64,000 bases of DNA from Acanthaster planci (taxonomy: Eukaryota; Echinodermata; Asteroidea; Valvatida; Acanthasteridae): positions 467,199 through 531,198 of the forward strand of contig NW_019091405.1 of NCBI RefSeq assembly GCF_001949145.1, given 5' to 3'. A program made the translations under genes and the position numbers. The notes beneath the pieces are model-generated. The model was not told where the DNA came from. It searched no databases and was given only the letters and a program-made list of their open reading frames with translations. Shown here in pieces: positions 1-13,300 of the stretch. Positions within the stretch are counted from its first letter, which is position 1. The number at the start of each line of letters is the position of its first letter.

Positions 1-268
1 AAATTGGGCTGAATGATCTGTATGATGTCCGAAAATTCCTTCAAATTAAATGCATCCTGATTTCGGATTCAAAGAAAGTTGTAATGATTAATAATCAATT
101 GAATAAGTTGATCGTCATTGAGGCATTGATATTCATTTGATTTGCATTGATTCATCACCCAGAAATGGTTTTAATGTATACTTGAAGAGGGTAATAACTG
201 ACAGTGAATTCTCTCCTCTTCAAATCAATATTCAGACTATTAGTTGGATTTTTTTGCTTGGATTGTAG

Positions 269-3200
269 ATTGCTTTTGGCTCAAACTTTTACCAGTTTGA
301 TGCAGAGAAGATGACCTCATTCAACGAGGAATTTGATACGGCTCTCAGAGGAATGAGGATGCAGTTTGAGAAGCCGTGGTATACGGTAAAGGCGGCACCT
401 TGTCGATTATATTTCTAGATTTTGTCTGTTAAGTGCAACTTTTTAATTTTTAATTTTCGGTACTTTTGTGATTGTATGTGCTCTACAGTTACATTGAATA
501 TGTCAAAATGAAAGTTATTAGACCGCAAAAAAAAATCTAGTTTCCGATCTCTACCTGCTTTTAAGGTTTCTTTTTTTTCTGTCGTCAAATTTGCAATAGA
601 TTATTTGTTTGTTTGTTTCTAACAATCATTGTTGCTGCTAATTCAACTTAAATTGTTGATGGGGTTGAAAGTTCCTCTTCCTCAAACACACAACTACGTA
701 TAGGTGAAATAGTCCAAACAGTGCAGTAAATCCATCCACCATGTTACAAAAAGGCCAACTTATGTTTTTCTAAATGACTCAGCTTTTCGTTATTTATGAA
801 TGCAAACAATATGAAATGAGTTTTTTGTGTGTTTTTCTGTATTATATTACAGGCCTCATTCTGCTCAGTTTTGAGTGCTTTAGAAAGAAAAGTTTCCCCG
901 GAGAAGAGAAGCTTTAAAGACATTAGAAAATGCCCCACCACAAACTAAGAAAATCACCTTGAGTTTGGATTATTGCCATCTTCCTCCAGCAGTCTTCAAA
1001 CTTCCTCTACGATATTAAACTAAAGCCACCAAATTAAAGAAAACAAGCAACCTTCAAATCTGATCTGGGATAAATCTTATCTCCACCTTCTCTAAATGTA
1101 TGTGACTGATGGTCATCCCTTGCAAATCTCCCATCCTAGCGTGGAAAAAATTGGAATTCACAGAAGGGAGGTGCAAAAGAAATGAAAGAAAAGGGGGAAA
1201 CAGGACGAAAGTCACTAATTTGCGTAAAAATATCTCAGAATGGACTCTCTCCACCATTCGTTGCTTCTTGTTTTGCTGCTGATGCCCCAAAGATTTACCC
1301 CTCGGAAATAATTCATACAGCACTTCTGCTCGGAAAGGTCCATGGTTTGGTGAAGTTTGCTGATGTCTGCTAACGGAAAATCCATTGTCATATTCGAAAC
1401 TGTGAACTGGACAAATAACTTTGGGGATTTTTTAATGCCGTCACCAATTTTGATGTTTTGTCATCAGTTCAACCCATCGAGATCAGCGTGGGACTATCGC
1501 GCCAAGGTCCGCCAGGCCATCCAGAAGTTAAGAGAGACCGGAAGGATGATCATCCAGAAGCAGATGAAAGCCTTAGGGAGAGGGGAAGAGCTCAGCAACA
1601 ACATCCTGTCCTTCATCCTTCAAGCCTGCCAGCATTCGGCGACAGGAGGATTGGACATGGAAGAAATGGTGGATGAGTTCACCACCTTCTTCCTGGCTGG
1701 TAAGTTCCAGTGACGGAATGGTCCTCTGGTACTGACATTGCAGACAATCCGGCAAAATCCAAAGTGAGATTTCACCGGAGATCAATCAGTGGAAAGGATC
1801 AATTTAGAAATGTCAAAATTGTCCCATCTCCCGTTCAACCAAAGGTGAGTGGAATCTGCAAAAGGTACTTGTACTTGTCAGCTCTTGGTTTTCCGATAAA
1901 AATCTAGATGACGAAATTGTCCTCCAAGGCAAGATCTCATGGACTCTGTGCTAATGGCTGATGTGTCTCTGTGATTTGGTGTTTGACAACAGTCAGAGGA
2001 CTTGATGTTTGACGTGAATTCACGGATGGATCCCTTTTTTTGTCGTAGTTACATCTCCTGGCTCACTGAAACTTTCCTTTTAGACTGATTGGGAACAAGT
2101 TTGGCAAGATGATGTGTGATGTGTCTTTCCTCCTTTTACCCTACTACAGGCAATGAGACCACTGCCAATCTGTTAGCGTCAGCCATGTTGCAACTGTGCC
2201 AGCATCCTGAGGCCATGTATAGGTAATTATATTCATTTTTTTTGGAGTTTTCACCAATTTTTCCAAAAAAGTTGACAAAGTTTATTTTTCATTGAGGTCT
2301 GTTCTGAAAATTCTGTCATCCGCTTGACCAAAATCAGTATTCTTACACAGAATTTATGCCAGGAAAATGAACTTACGAGACAGTACAATACATCTCTTAT
2401 GCAGAGATGAATTGAAGTTGTGGAGCCTCTCCTGTTGCATACTTTATCAATGTTTTGGGTGTTTAGGTCTTATTTGATGTGAGCCTGCCTTTCGGGTCAA
2501 CTTTAATCTTCTTTTTTCCATCACAGGCTGAAGACAGAAGTGGATGCTGTCGTTTCCAATAAGGATTACATCCCATATGAGGATCTGTCCAAGTTGGAAT
2601 ACACAGTCGCTGTAAGTACCTGGTTGCTTCTATTAATGTCATGCTTTACAGTTTCAAAGGTTTTTGTTCCTTTAAAAAGAGATAATTGAATTGTGCTGAT
2701 TTCAGGTTCGAAATGAGATAGAATTTAACTTTCATGGTAGATTAACGGTCCGGTGTCGCTAGATTTGTTGCCGTCAAATACTTTGCACTTGCTCTGGGCA
2801 CAAGTATTATTTTCCGGCAAAAATACAGAGACTTTTTAAAAATGACAAGATACTGCAACTGCTGTTCTTTACAAAGTTGGACTTTAGGAATGGTGCCCCT
2901 TGGTAGTCCTTTGGTCTTTTGGGTGACATATCCAGGGGTGAGATTAGTCAAGACTTTACCTCATTTCAGGTTTCTCTTTTCATCAGGTTTTTCATAATTT
3001 CAGAATTTGAAATACATTCTCTCTTAACGTCTTGAAAGTTTTGAATTTTCCGCTGAGATGTTTTTATGTATACATACAAAGTGATATGTAACGCAAGAAA
3101 TGGGTATTTGAGGGGTGTCTTGAGGCAAACACAAAATGTACGCCGTAGGGACCCTAAATCGCTGTTCATGGGCCCCTCAAAACCTCTGGTGATGATTTCG

Positions 3201-5905
3201 TGGAGATATTGGTTTTCTCCAGTCTCATCCCTCTTTATCACATTTAAAACATTTTTAATTACCTTTTTATCACCTTTTTAAAACTCGGAGACCGTGTTGG
3301 GAGCAATATATGCTACACCTTCCAGCAATGTCCCATATGCCACTTGAGGGCGCCACACACAATCGAACTACATGTATCAGGGAATTTTGCCTGGTAACCA
3401 ATGCACACACTATAGTGCCAGGTCAAGTCAGTTGCTGAACAACCATGGCCTTGAATGTGTTTATCTTGTTAATGTTTTTCTTTTGGGGGGGGGACTTCAC
3501 CCAATAATAGGTTCTGAAAGAAACACTGCGGTTGTGTCCTCCAGGTAACGGCACCGTCAGAGTCGCCAGTGAAGACACGCTGATTGACGGCATGAAGATA
3601 CCTGCCGGTACTACACTGGGTGTAAGGCATTTCATTGTCTCTGTAATCTTTTGCTGACTGGCATTGCTTATAAATGAGTTACTCTGACCAAGGAAAGTGA
3701 GTTTACTTGCAGTTGGATCTGTAGCCACTCTGGTACTGTTCTCCGGTCTGCAGGTCTCATAATAATGCTACAGTAATACTAAGCTGTTCTTTTATAGTGC
3801 ATAAGACAATTATAAAAATCTCTTTGGGCTGAACAGGTGCATTTTACGTTGAAGTTTAAATTGTTCCAGGGTGGGGCAGTTTTTTGATGTTGGTGTGGAA
3901 GATCGTTTTAAAGTTCAGGTGCGGAGTTTTTGAAGGCCCGTTGATCAGATGATTTCGTTAAAACTGGATAGGGAATGAGAAGATGTTTGTTGCTGAAGCA
4001 ATGAGTTCTTGATGGCTGATATTGGCTCATTGAATCTTGGAGAGAAACTGGGGCTGTTTCCTTGTGTGCATTTGTAAATCATAACCAGTACTTTAAAATT
4101 TATCAAGGATTTCACTGGTAGCCAAGGTTTAAGTCTGTTTTCACTTTCATGATTGTGTTATTTTAATTTTAGTGTTGATTTTCTCAGTCACTTAACTCAT
4201 TTTTCATACTGAGCCACAAGGACTTTTCCTCCGATGTCTTGACGTCGTCTTCATGCCAGTTTTATGAAAATTGGACAAAGCACTCTCGCAAAATGCCCAG
4301 TTGGCAAAAAGTGTGTTCCCTGATTGATGTGCTTCTGGAGAGATGCCCTCTACATTCAACTCTCCATTTATAATTGCAGGTGTCCTTTTACACCATTGGC
4401 CGCAGCGAGAGGTACTGGACCAATGTCATGGAGTTTTCTCCCGACCGTTTCCTTGCTGGAGATGGAAGGTAACAGCCCTGATAGATTCTCATCTTAGTTT
4501 AATAGAGGTCGAGTTATGAACCAGGCTTATTTTAATTGAGTCTCTGCATGGAAAATGCAAACTTGCCACATAAGGCCCACAAATTTAATATGTAAATTTA
4601 AAGAAAGTTAGCAGGCTTAAGGAGAAGGCCATTTGCTCCAGGTTTCTTTACCTTCTGCAGAGAGATTCTGCTAGGATTGAAACACCAGGCCATCTATCTT
4701 TTAGATCTGTATAATGTATTTGAGAAGACAGTACCCAGAAAGCAGTTGGTACTACTTCTGTGGTTTGCTTTTCTCCAATTTAATATGGATATGCTATAAT
4801 GCGCATAGGTGTCTCAAGGAACTTGCCAGAAAAGCTAAGATATTTTCACAGAAATTGCTGCAAAAATGGGTCTCATTAGTAAAAAAAAAGTGAAAAATAA
4901 AAAAGGGGAATTTTCACAGAAATTGCTGCAAAAGTGGGTCTCATTAGTAAAAAAAGGTGAAAAATAAAAAAGGGGAATTGTGCTATCCATGGTTGCTTGC
5001 ACCTCCCCCCCCCAAAAAAAATTAACTTGGCAACACCCATGCTCACAATGTGATGTGGCCTTATCTACTGTATTTGTAGTTCCTCCGGTGCCTTCATGCC
5101 ATTCTCCATCGGTCCCAGGAACTGCATTGGCCAACAATTTGCGATGGTGAGTCTTCTGGAGAAAAAAAAAATCAATTAAATACTATTGTAAAAGTGAAGC
5201 TTTATCACCATATTGACGGTATTCTCCAACAAAATTGTCCCAGGCACAGTAGCACCTTTGGACAGAAATACTGACTTTTTAAAATGACAAGATACTACAA
5301 GTACCATCCCTAACGCAAAATTTAAATTTTACCTTACAAATGCTGACCGTAGGTGGTCATTCGTTCAAGATTTGTGTGACATGTTTTACCTCATCATCAG
5401 TCTCTGTTTAATAAAGTGGGAGGGCTCCATACATGTTCAACCTCCATTTGTTAGTTTAACCATAGTGAACAGACTCCATGGGAATCACTCAAGGGTTGGG
5501 ACGAGGGTAGATGTCACCCATTACTGCATAGGCCCTACAGAATTTGCCAGAATGCTTTGAAGCGCCCTCTATCTTACGGCGTAGGAAATCTCTGCAAGTT
5601 ACACATCGTCCAGTGTGAAACTGATGAAAAGGACGGAAGTGTCCTCTTTCTTTTTCTCTGTCAAAATTCACTTGAAATCGGGACTTGAGAATGAAAGTGT
5701 GAACATCTCAGTATTTTATGCCTATCTTGTACAGATTGAAGCTCGTATCCTGTTAGCCAAACTCCTGCAGAACTTCAGTTTCAGCCTGGTTCCGGGACAG
5801 GACTTGGGGTGCGTTGTTGAAACCACCATGAAACCAAAGGACGGATGCCAGGTCTTCATAACGCCAGCGGAGGAGAGTGGGCATCAACCCACCGGCAGCC
5901 AGTAA
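269..5905 (+). CDS. CYP46A1: CYP46A1-like cytochrome P450, left copy (5' exons outside window)
   Basis: Heme-thiolate monooxygenase of the cholesterol 24-hydroxylase type, expected on the ER membrane; the substrate in this animal is unknown. Eight exons join in phase with GT-AG borders: 269-385, 1468-1699, 2150-2222, 2527-2611, 3511-3621, 4380-4468, 5080-5146, 5735-5905. They give 314 residues and a TAA stop. P450 marks are all present: I-helix AGNETT (across 1699/2150), K-helix ETLR in KETLRLCPP (exon 3511-3621), FSPDRF (exon 4380-4468) and the heme loop FSIGPRNCIG with its cysteine (exon 5080-5146). The tail matches CYP46 (LVPGQDLG). No frameshift or stop is seen. The first five exons expected from the right-hand copy lie before base 1. 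It converges on the copy at 10359-21676, with identical exon lengths. CYP46 family membership rests on remembered resemblance along the whole length; the substrate is inference. Confidence 0.9.
4843..4976. repeat. 68-bp tandem duplication
   Basis: Two near-identical units starting TTTTCACAGAAATTGCTGCA and ending AAAAAGGGGAA, in the intron before the heme exon of the left P450. Not seen in the matching intron of the right copy. Confidence 0.8.
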
Positions 5906-8333
5906 GACTGAGAAGGAACAAGGCATGTCCCCACGTTGAAGGTTAAACTGACATCACACAAGACGCTGTTTTTTGATTAATTTGCTGGCGGGGGGGGGGG
6001 AGTGGTCAGAGGGGCTCAACCTTGCCCCATCTTTTTTTGCATGGGGGAGATTTGTCAAGATTTTTCCAGATTTCAGGATTTCTTTTCATTTTCTTGATTT
6101 CAGGGTTTTTTCAAAAATTCTCTTTTTAAATCTGGAACATCCTGAGTTTACGGTGTTTTTATGTGTGACAGTTTATTTAGAACACAAGAAGTGGATAGTT
6201 TAAGGGATGCCTTCAGCCAAACATGAATGTATGCCAGAGACCCCACACTTCTGTGGGGCCTAACCTTTGTGGGATTATTTTGTGGGCATTTCCTATTCCT
6301 CCAATCTCACCTCTGTATTGGGCAGAGGAGAGATAGGATTCACATCCGTCTGTATGTGCACCAAACTAGCCAAATGTAGCTTTTCCTGTAATGGTCAACA
6401 GTTGTAACAGGGTATTGTATACTGATAATCTACCACATTGTACAGTTCTTCTCGTGGATTCAATAAGAAATTTGGAGGATGTGCATAGTCTTGCGTAGAG
6501 CTTGTAGTTTTGTAGAGTAATGGTTTCAGATCATATTTTGTAATGTCTGTAGTAATGTAATGAATACAAACAGTACATAATTTGGCAACAGAGTTTGTAA
6601 ATTGAAATATATTCTGTGTACATTAATTTGAGCCAATTGTTTAGTTAACTGTATGCATCGTGTGTTCTTAATAATTTGTGTGAACTATTTTACTACTCAC
6701 CATAAAGACGGGTTTGATATTTTTCTATCTAAAGCAGATCAAAGTGTCCAATTTTTACTCATTTCAAAAAAATGAAAGCCATATCCAAAATTTTGTGAAG
6801 TTTGTGTTTTATTTTACATAATATACGTTGGATTTTATCTGATGTGAGTTAAGTCATGAATGATAATGTACATAGATGTGACAACGGTATTTCATGATAA
6901 GATATTTTTAGGACATTTTGTTTCAACAATACAAGGTTTTCTGAATATATTTCACAAAAAGTTACATTTTTAAGATTGTAGAATTTTTATGTTGAATACC
7001 TCTGACAAATATTATGGTTGTAGATATCTATTTCTGAACTACACAGAATTTATCTTGGAAAGCATTTCATTTGTATATGAATAGCTCTCTGAATATTTTG
7101 TCTCTGGAGTATTTAGCAATAATTTTGCTACACAATGTGTAAATTTTCAAATGTAGTAGTATTTAACATGTTTATCCAATAGCCAAATGGACCATGATCA
7201 TTTATGAAACTAGGTTTTATGATATTAAACCTTGCACAGAGTAATAGTTAGGTGATTTACATATGCTGGACTTACTTTTTTCTGTGATGTATTAAAAAGA
7301 TTGCAATGTAAATCTGTGCTTGACATTGTTTGTGAATGGATGTTTCCCTCACCAATAATCCATGATTAGATGGATTTCAAATGACTTGTATGGGTTTAGT
7401 TAATGGGTAACTTTCCTTCAGTAGGCATTTTGTGAGTTTAATATGAATATCTGGTACACCGAGTTCTTTAAAGTCACATGAAGGTAAGTTTGAATTCTCC
7501 ACACTAAAGACGATGTTGCTGTACCCTGCGATTTGGGGCAATCCTTTGTTTAAAGAGTTGCACACCCCAAAATCTGGGAATCTTGAAAAAGATGCTTATT
7601 TAACTTACCATGGCACTGTTCGCGTAGTTTGAATTAGTCATTATCAGAAAGATATGATTCCAGAGCACTGCCAGTCGATGTGAAATTGGATTTGTCGGGA
7701 TATCACACTCCTCCAAAGGCAAGGTCACTCAATCCATTTTGCTTTTGTGCGACGCCAATCTGCATATTGTTTAATTTGGTTTACGAATGTTCCCTTCTGT
7801 TCACATCCAAATCACTGCATTCATTCTTAATGGCTTGCCCCTCCATACGTAAAAACAGCTTTCATATTTGGTCTTCTCACAATTCACAGTGGGGGCGGGC
7901 TTATGAATTTGAAATCTTAACACCCGATGGATTAAATGTTGGAGTCAATTTGAGAAAGCACTTTCGGGAAGATAATGCGAATACAAGGCTCCCAGGTTAA
8001 CAGAATTTTAAGAAATACATTTGATTTATTACAGATTATTCAATCCACATACACAAGACTAGGCAGGGGTTTCAAGTTCTGTCTGTTTTAATAAACAATA
8101 ATAAGAAATCTGGTATAAACTTAATAGTTAAGTAATGAAAAGATGAATCACTTAATTTTCAAAATGGTTCGCCAAATCACAGAACTTCACAGATGTAATC
8201 TTGGGGCATACACTGAGTATACAGTGTCACAATTCATGTTGGGCAGGGCAAAAAATCCAAAATTAAAAATTACCATCTCCCTCAAGCCAATCCAACCTCA
8301 GAAATAGTTCATAAACACCCTTGTGACTTGCTC
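5906..8333. other. 3' UTR of left P450 and AT-rich spacer
   Basis: 5906-5970 still matches the flank of the right copy (inverse of about 10295-10358). Beyond that I see only AT-rich unique DNA and short noncoding frames. Confidence 0.6.
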
Positions 8334-8740
8334 AACATTTATAAATCTGAAACCTTCCAAAATCAAGCCACTATGTATAACATTGTGTATATTTCGTATG
8401 CTAGAAAAAATATTTCACAGATATTTTATGGTGAAAAAATTAGCTATTCATATAGCATCCATAATCTCATTAACATTCATAAATCTGAAACCTTCCAAAA
8501 TCAAGCCACTATGTATAAAATTATGTGTATTTCATATGCTAGAAAAAACCCTTGATATTTTATGGTAAAAAAAATTAGCTATTCATATAGCATCCATAAT
8601 CTCATTAACATAAATAAATCGCAAACCTTCCAAAATCAAGCCACTATATATAAAATTCTGTATATCTCATGCTAGATAAATGTTTCTCAGATATTTCAAG
8701 GTAAAATATATTAGCTTTTCATATATTCATCAGTGGAATT
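8334..8740. repeat. About 138-bp tandem repeat, three copies
   Basis: Units start near 8334, 8473 and 8612. Each contains CTGAAACCTTCCAAAATCAA (third copy CGCAAACC...) and TAGCTATTCATATAGCATCC; the third copy is the most diverged. AT-rich, in the spacer between the convergent P450 genes. Confidence 0.8.
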
Positions 8741-9183
8741 CATGAGATTTTTGAAGGATTTGAAATGCAATATCTGAAATATACTTTATGATACTTGTGC
8801 TCATATTCAAGTAACATGCTACAGAATATTTTCAGGAAGCCACTCATTAACTAGATATCTCCAACCCTAACTAAAAACTCGAAAATAATGAGAAAATCAA
8901 AAGGTTCAATATATGTTTTAATGCTAACACAATCCTTGTGACCTAGCATCTAGGCTCACACCAACAACAAACTGGCTAGAATGTGTATTCTTTCAGGAAT
9001 TTATTGATATAATGACCATTGTCACAAAATCACACCTGCTTGTTATCCATGAGTTCACAATTTTACATACATGTACCAAGTAAAATATGTCAAATTATAC
9101 AATAATGCAAACTCTAAAAAACAGTGTATGCTGCCTCCTTTGTATAATTTTTCAATCAATACTACATTATGGACGGGCAGTGA

Positions 9184-9329
9184 GGTCACTAGTGCACGTC
9201 TATGTCTTTAAGGGAAGAAGGTCTTATTTCCAGAGGCCTTTGGCCTCAAGAGATTGGCCTTGGGAAATAGGACCCGGCCTCTTCTGGTCACTCACAGGCC
9301 TGAGGGGGCACGGGTGTGCACTAGTGACC
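9184..9329. mobile_element. Small TIR element (146 bp)
   Basis: Perfect 14-bp terminal inverted repeats GGTCACTAGTGCAC at 9184-9197 and 9316-9329. The interior is a second, nested imperfect palindrome (TATTTCC..GAGGCC against GGCC..GGGAAATA). No coding capacity. Located between the two convergent P450 genes. Confidence 0.65.
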
Positions 9330-9369
9330 GAATTTGGCCAGTCCGTATGTGTTTCATAACACACCTCAA

Positions 9370-9680
9370 ACTAGAAAAATATTATTTCAGGGTTTTAACT
9401 GTTCAATTCAACTTTAAAATAGCACTTCGAAAATTGCCAAAGAAAAAACTTGAAGGTTCATTTTGATGTCCCTTGGCGAAGTCTAATTTTGAGTTGCTGT
9501 ACTCAACAAGGAAAAGAATTATTTTAGTGTTTTAACTGTTTAAATTCAACTTTTCACTCAGTACCAAAAATTGCAAAGATTGAAAGTTCGTTTCAGTTTC
9601 CATGGACACAGTCTAATTTTGAGTTGCTGTATACAACTAGGAATGAAATCTTCCAGGATTTGAACTGTTTCAATTCAGGA
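9370..9680. repeat. About 135-bp degenerate tandem repeat
   Basis: Blocks TTTTAACTGTTCAATTCAAC and GTCTAATTTTGAGTTGCTGT recur two to three times with about 20% divergence, in the spacer between the P450 genes. Confidence 0.65.
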
Positions 9681-10358
9681 CAACCTCCAGATGGAGGGTG
9701 CAATAACCAGTCAAGAATTTTCAACACTAGTACCTGGCAAGGCACTAGTCTCTGGGATTGAGGCGCGTGCAATATCTAGGCATATGTCAAATCACACTGA
9801 CGCCAAATTCATGTACAAGCCCATATTAGAGAGCAATTGCAGAATACCCCGCCACTCTAAAAAACGACCACTGGAATGACTGGTTACATGGGTACAACTT
9901 GGTGAAAATCCCTTGAGAAGAGTATGACACTTTGACCTGTACCTGGCTATGAGGTTGATCATGCGGGGTGGTGGAGTATTCTGCAATCGAGCTCATATGA
10001 GTGAACTACATGTGACCGTATTTCAGCCAACCAGGATAAAGAACCAGCAAGAGATGTGTTATAATGGGCATTGTGGCCTGCTCATAGATAAATTGTTTGA
10101 ATGGTTCCATGACACCTATTGCCAAGGTGTTTGCTTAACCTAAACTTTAATACTCGCAACAGAAATCATAGTTGCTGTAACATTTAGAACACGTGTATGG
10201 CACGTGTAAGGGATCAGGTCTTTTACGCTTCCCCCATCCACTAAAGGGTGGGGCAATATGTGTCACTGACCCAACTCGTAATGTAAACACTAAAAAAGAG
10301 TCTTGTGTGATGTCAGTTTAACCTTCAAGGTGGGGACATGCCTTGATCCTTCTCAGTC
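9681..10358. other. Spacer and 3' flank of right P450
   Basis: Unique noncoding sequence; 10295-10358 is the conserved 3' flank shared with the left copy. No gene seen. Confidence 0.55.
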
Positions 10359-13300
10359 TTACTGGCTGCCGGTGGGTTGATGCACACTCTCGTCCACTGG
10401 CGTTATGAAGACCTGGCATCCGTCCTTTGGTTTCAGAGTGGTGTCTACGACGTACCCCAGGTTCTGTCCCGGAACCAGGCTGAAACTGAAGTTCTGCAGG
10501 AGCTTGGCCAACAGGATACGAGCTTCAATCTGTACGAGAGGGCGTGAAAATGTGGGTGTGCTCAGGATTTACAAACTCCAGTCTTCATTTTCACATTCAA
10601 GTGCATTGCAGGAAGAAAATGTGACTTTGTAGCATGCCGGCCTTGTCAATGCTATACTATCATTTGGATGGAAAAGTAGCACACCAATTCTTCGCTGGAG
10701 CAACTCCTTTGGACAAATTTCACCCCTTGACGGATGCTGGGGGTTACACAAACAATATGCACAACAGAGAGACCTTTACCTTGGGGGCAGAATTCACTCA
10801 CCCACCAAAGAAGAGACAAAAAACTGACCTTTTAGAGTTTTAGGGTCTATGATGAGGGCATAAAGCCATGCACAGAATCCCCTCTATACTCAAAAACTAG
10901 TTTGAAAGGAGGTGCAATGTGTCTGTTCTTTTAAAGCTTCACTTTCGAATTTGAATGTTAATTTTTCTGTTTTCTCAGAAACAAAATGAAAAAACTCACC
11001 ATTGCAAACTGTTGGCCGATGCAATTTCTGGGACCAATGGAAAATGGCATCAAGGCACCCGAGGAGCTACGAGGGGGTTGGGAAAAAAAAGCCATGTTGG
11101 TTTCAGTCAAGAAACTGAAGGATTAACCCATGTCCATTTGTACACATCCATAATGAAAATGCACACTGTTATTAAGCGCCTCTATTCAAACTGGAGGTGG
11201 TGAACTAGTAAGTATGAAAGCAGATTGGTGCTTGGGGTATTAACATGTTTTATGGACCGAGTCGATGGCAAAGTCCATTGTTGGCTCCAAGCCAGTGGTG
11301 GTTAAACCACTCTGTCATGCTTTTATTCTAAACCTTTTTGTGTTAAAGTCTGATTAAACTCAAAATCTATATTTTTCAAACAAATTTTATTTTCTGAAAC
11401 ATCATTCTAGGCATAACCTCTTGCACACTTCATATGGAAGCTGGTATGGGTTGTAATATGCGATAAAGCCCAGAATGCAACGTTACCAGTGCAGTGTCAA
11501 ATTTTGGCTATACACAACAGATTCATTGGTTGTATTGCTCATGCCCGACTTATTAAAGGTCAGTGATTGTCATATAGGAGGACTACAGTCCATAAAATAA
11601 GAGTACAAAATTTGAGAAACAGGTTTGCGGGTACACCAGGGAATCAATCTCTTTTGGGTGAGTTGTGGTTCTTAAAAGAACCGGTGAGTGTTAACTCACA
11701 GAACCAGTGAGTTAACACTCACCCGTTCTTTTAAGAACCACACCTTGCCCAAAAGAGAATGATTCCATGGTGTATCCGTAAACCCATTTCTCATGTCTCT
11801 TCCACCATGCAAAGCTTCAAATCCCAAGTACAAAATTTCATATGAAGCAGGGAAAGCATTGAAAACCAGTTGATAGTTTAGTCGTCATCTGTTACAAACC
11901 ACCCAAGTAATAAGCTTCTGCCCAGTAAGAGTGGACGAAATGCCGCAGGTATATTTATGAATGCCTTCTATGTTACACCTTTTTTAGGTCACGTAGCATG
12001 ATCCAGTGAACCTGGCTTGGAACTCAAACTTCAGTTGGGACAGACAATCTTTTTGAGACTGTTACCTTTCATTTCCAGCAAGGAAACGGTCGGGGGAAAA
12101 CTCCAGGGCATTGGTCCAGTTCTGCTCGTTTCGGCTTATGGAGTAAAAGGACACCTGCAACGTAACAGAAAACCCACAACTACCAAATAACAGCATTCCA
12201 AAGGTCAGAGATTCCAGTCCAATTTAAATAATATTCCTAGCTTTCTCATATTTACATCTGTACACAGAATCAGGGTTGTACCATGGGGGGGTGAGTGAGA
12301 AGGATCTATCCTCCCACATTTTGACCAGGGGGATCATGGACCATATGATCATCCCCCTAACATTTTGGAGGTGAAACGCAAGGAATACAGCTTTCGAGGT
12401 CATTTTCAACTTTCCAACAACTGAAATGGAAATGGAGCATTAACTGTACAAAAACCGAAATTGTTTTACTCCGAAGTTATGGCGTTATTAGAAGTTATTA
12501 GAGTATTTAGTATACACTGAATGTTCATCATCATCATGAATAACGCCCCTAGTGGAATGAGAAACCCAGCCCTTGACATTTTCAGGATTTTGCTCATCCC
12601 TCATCTCATCTGGCCAATCTCCATCATTGCACAGAACGACAATGAACGAAATGCCTTACAGCCACTAATGACCCGGCAGGTATCTTCACCCCGTCAATCA
12701 CCACGTCTTCAGTGGAAATCCTGGACGTCCCGGTGGCTGGGGGACACAACCTCAGAGTTTCCTTTAGAACCTGGGAAATACCGGTAGGTTGGGTGAGGGG
12801 GGAGACAGAACATTGGTATGAGGAGAAACATAGGGGAAAGTGACGTGTCAAGCTTGATATGTAAGTCAGAAACCTGAAAATCATTCAACTACTGACTTTT
12901 CACAATCATGACAATGAAAATGGCGCCTCACTGAGAGCTGATGATTTTGAGACATCTTGATTATTTCTCACAGTTTCACTAAAGCAACCATTAAACGGTG
13001 ATCTATCATACAAAAAACACTGGCTTTAAAACGACTGCACTTATTCGCTCGACCAAATTCAAAAGAGTTTTAATACAGTAGGTCTAGCACAGCTAAAGAA
13101 AAGTTAAGAGATTGTTGTATTAACCAAAATGATTTTCACTCCACTTAAATTTAAACGTTGTCCTTCATAGACATTTGGTAAAATCAAATTATTGAACAAA
13201 AGCCGACAGTTTTCCAGTAGTTTAAAACAAGACCAGAAAAACCGTTTCCCTGGCCATGATGTGGAGTTTAACCACAAAACCGTCAATTCTGTCTAGTTAC

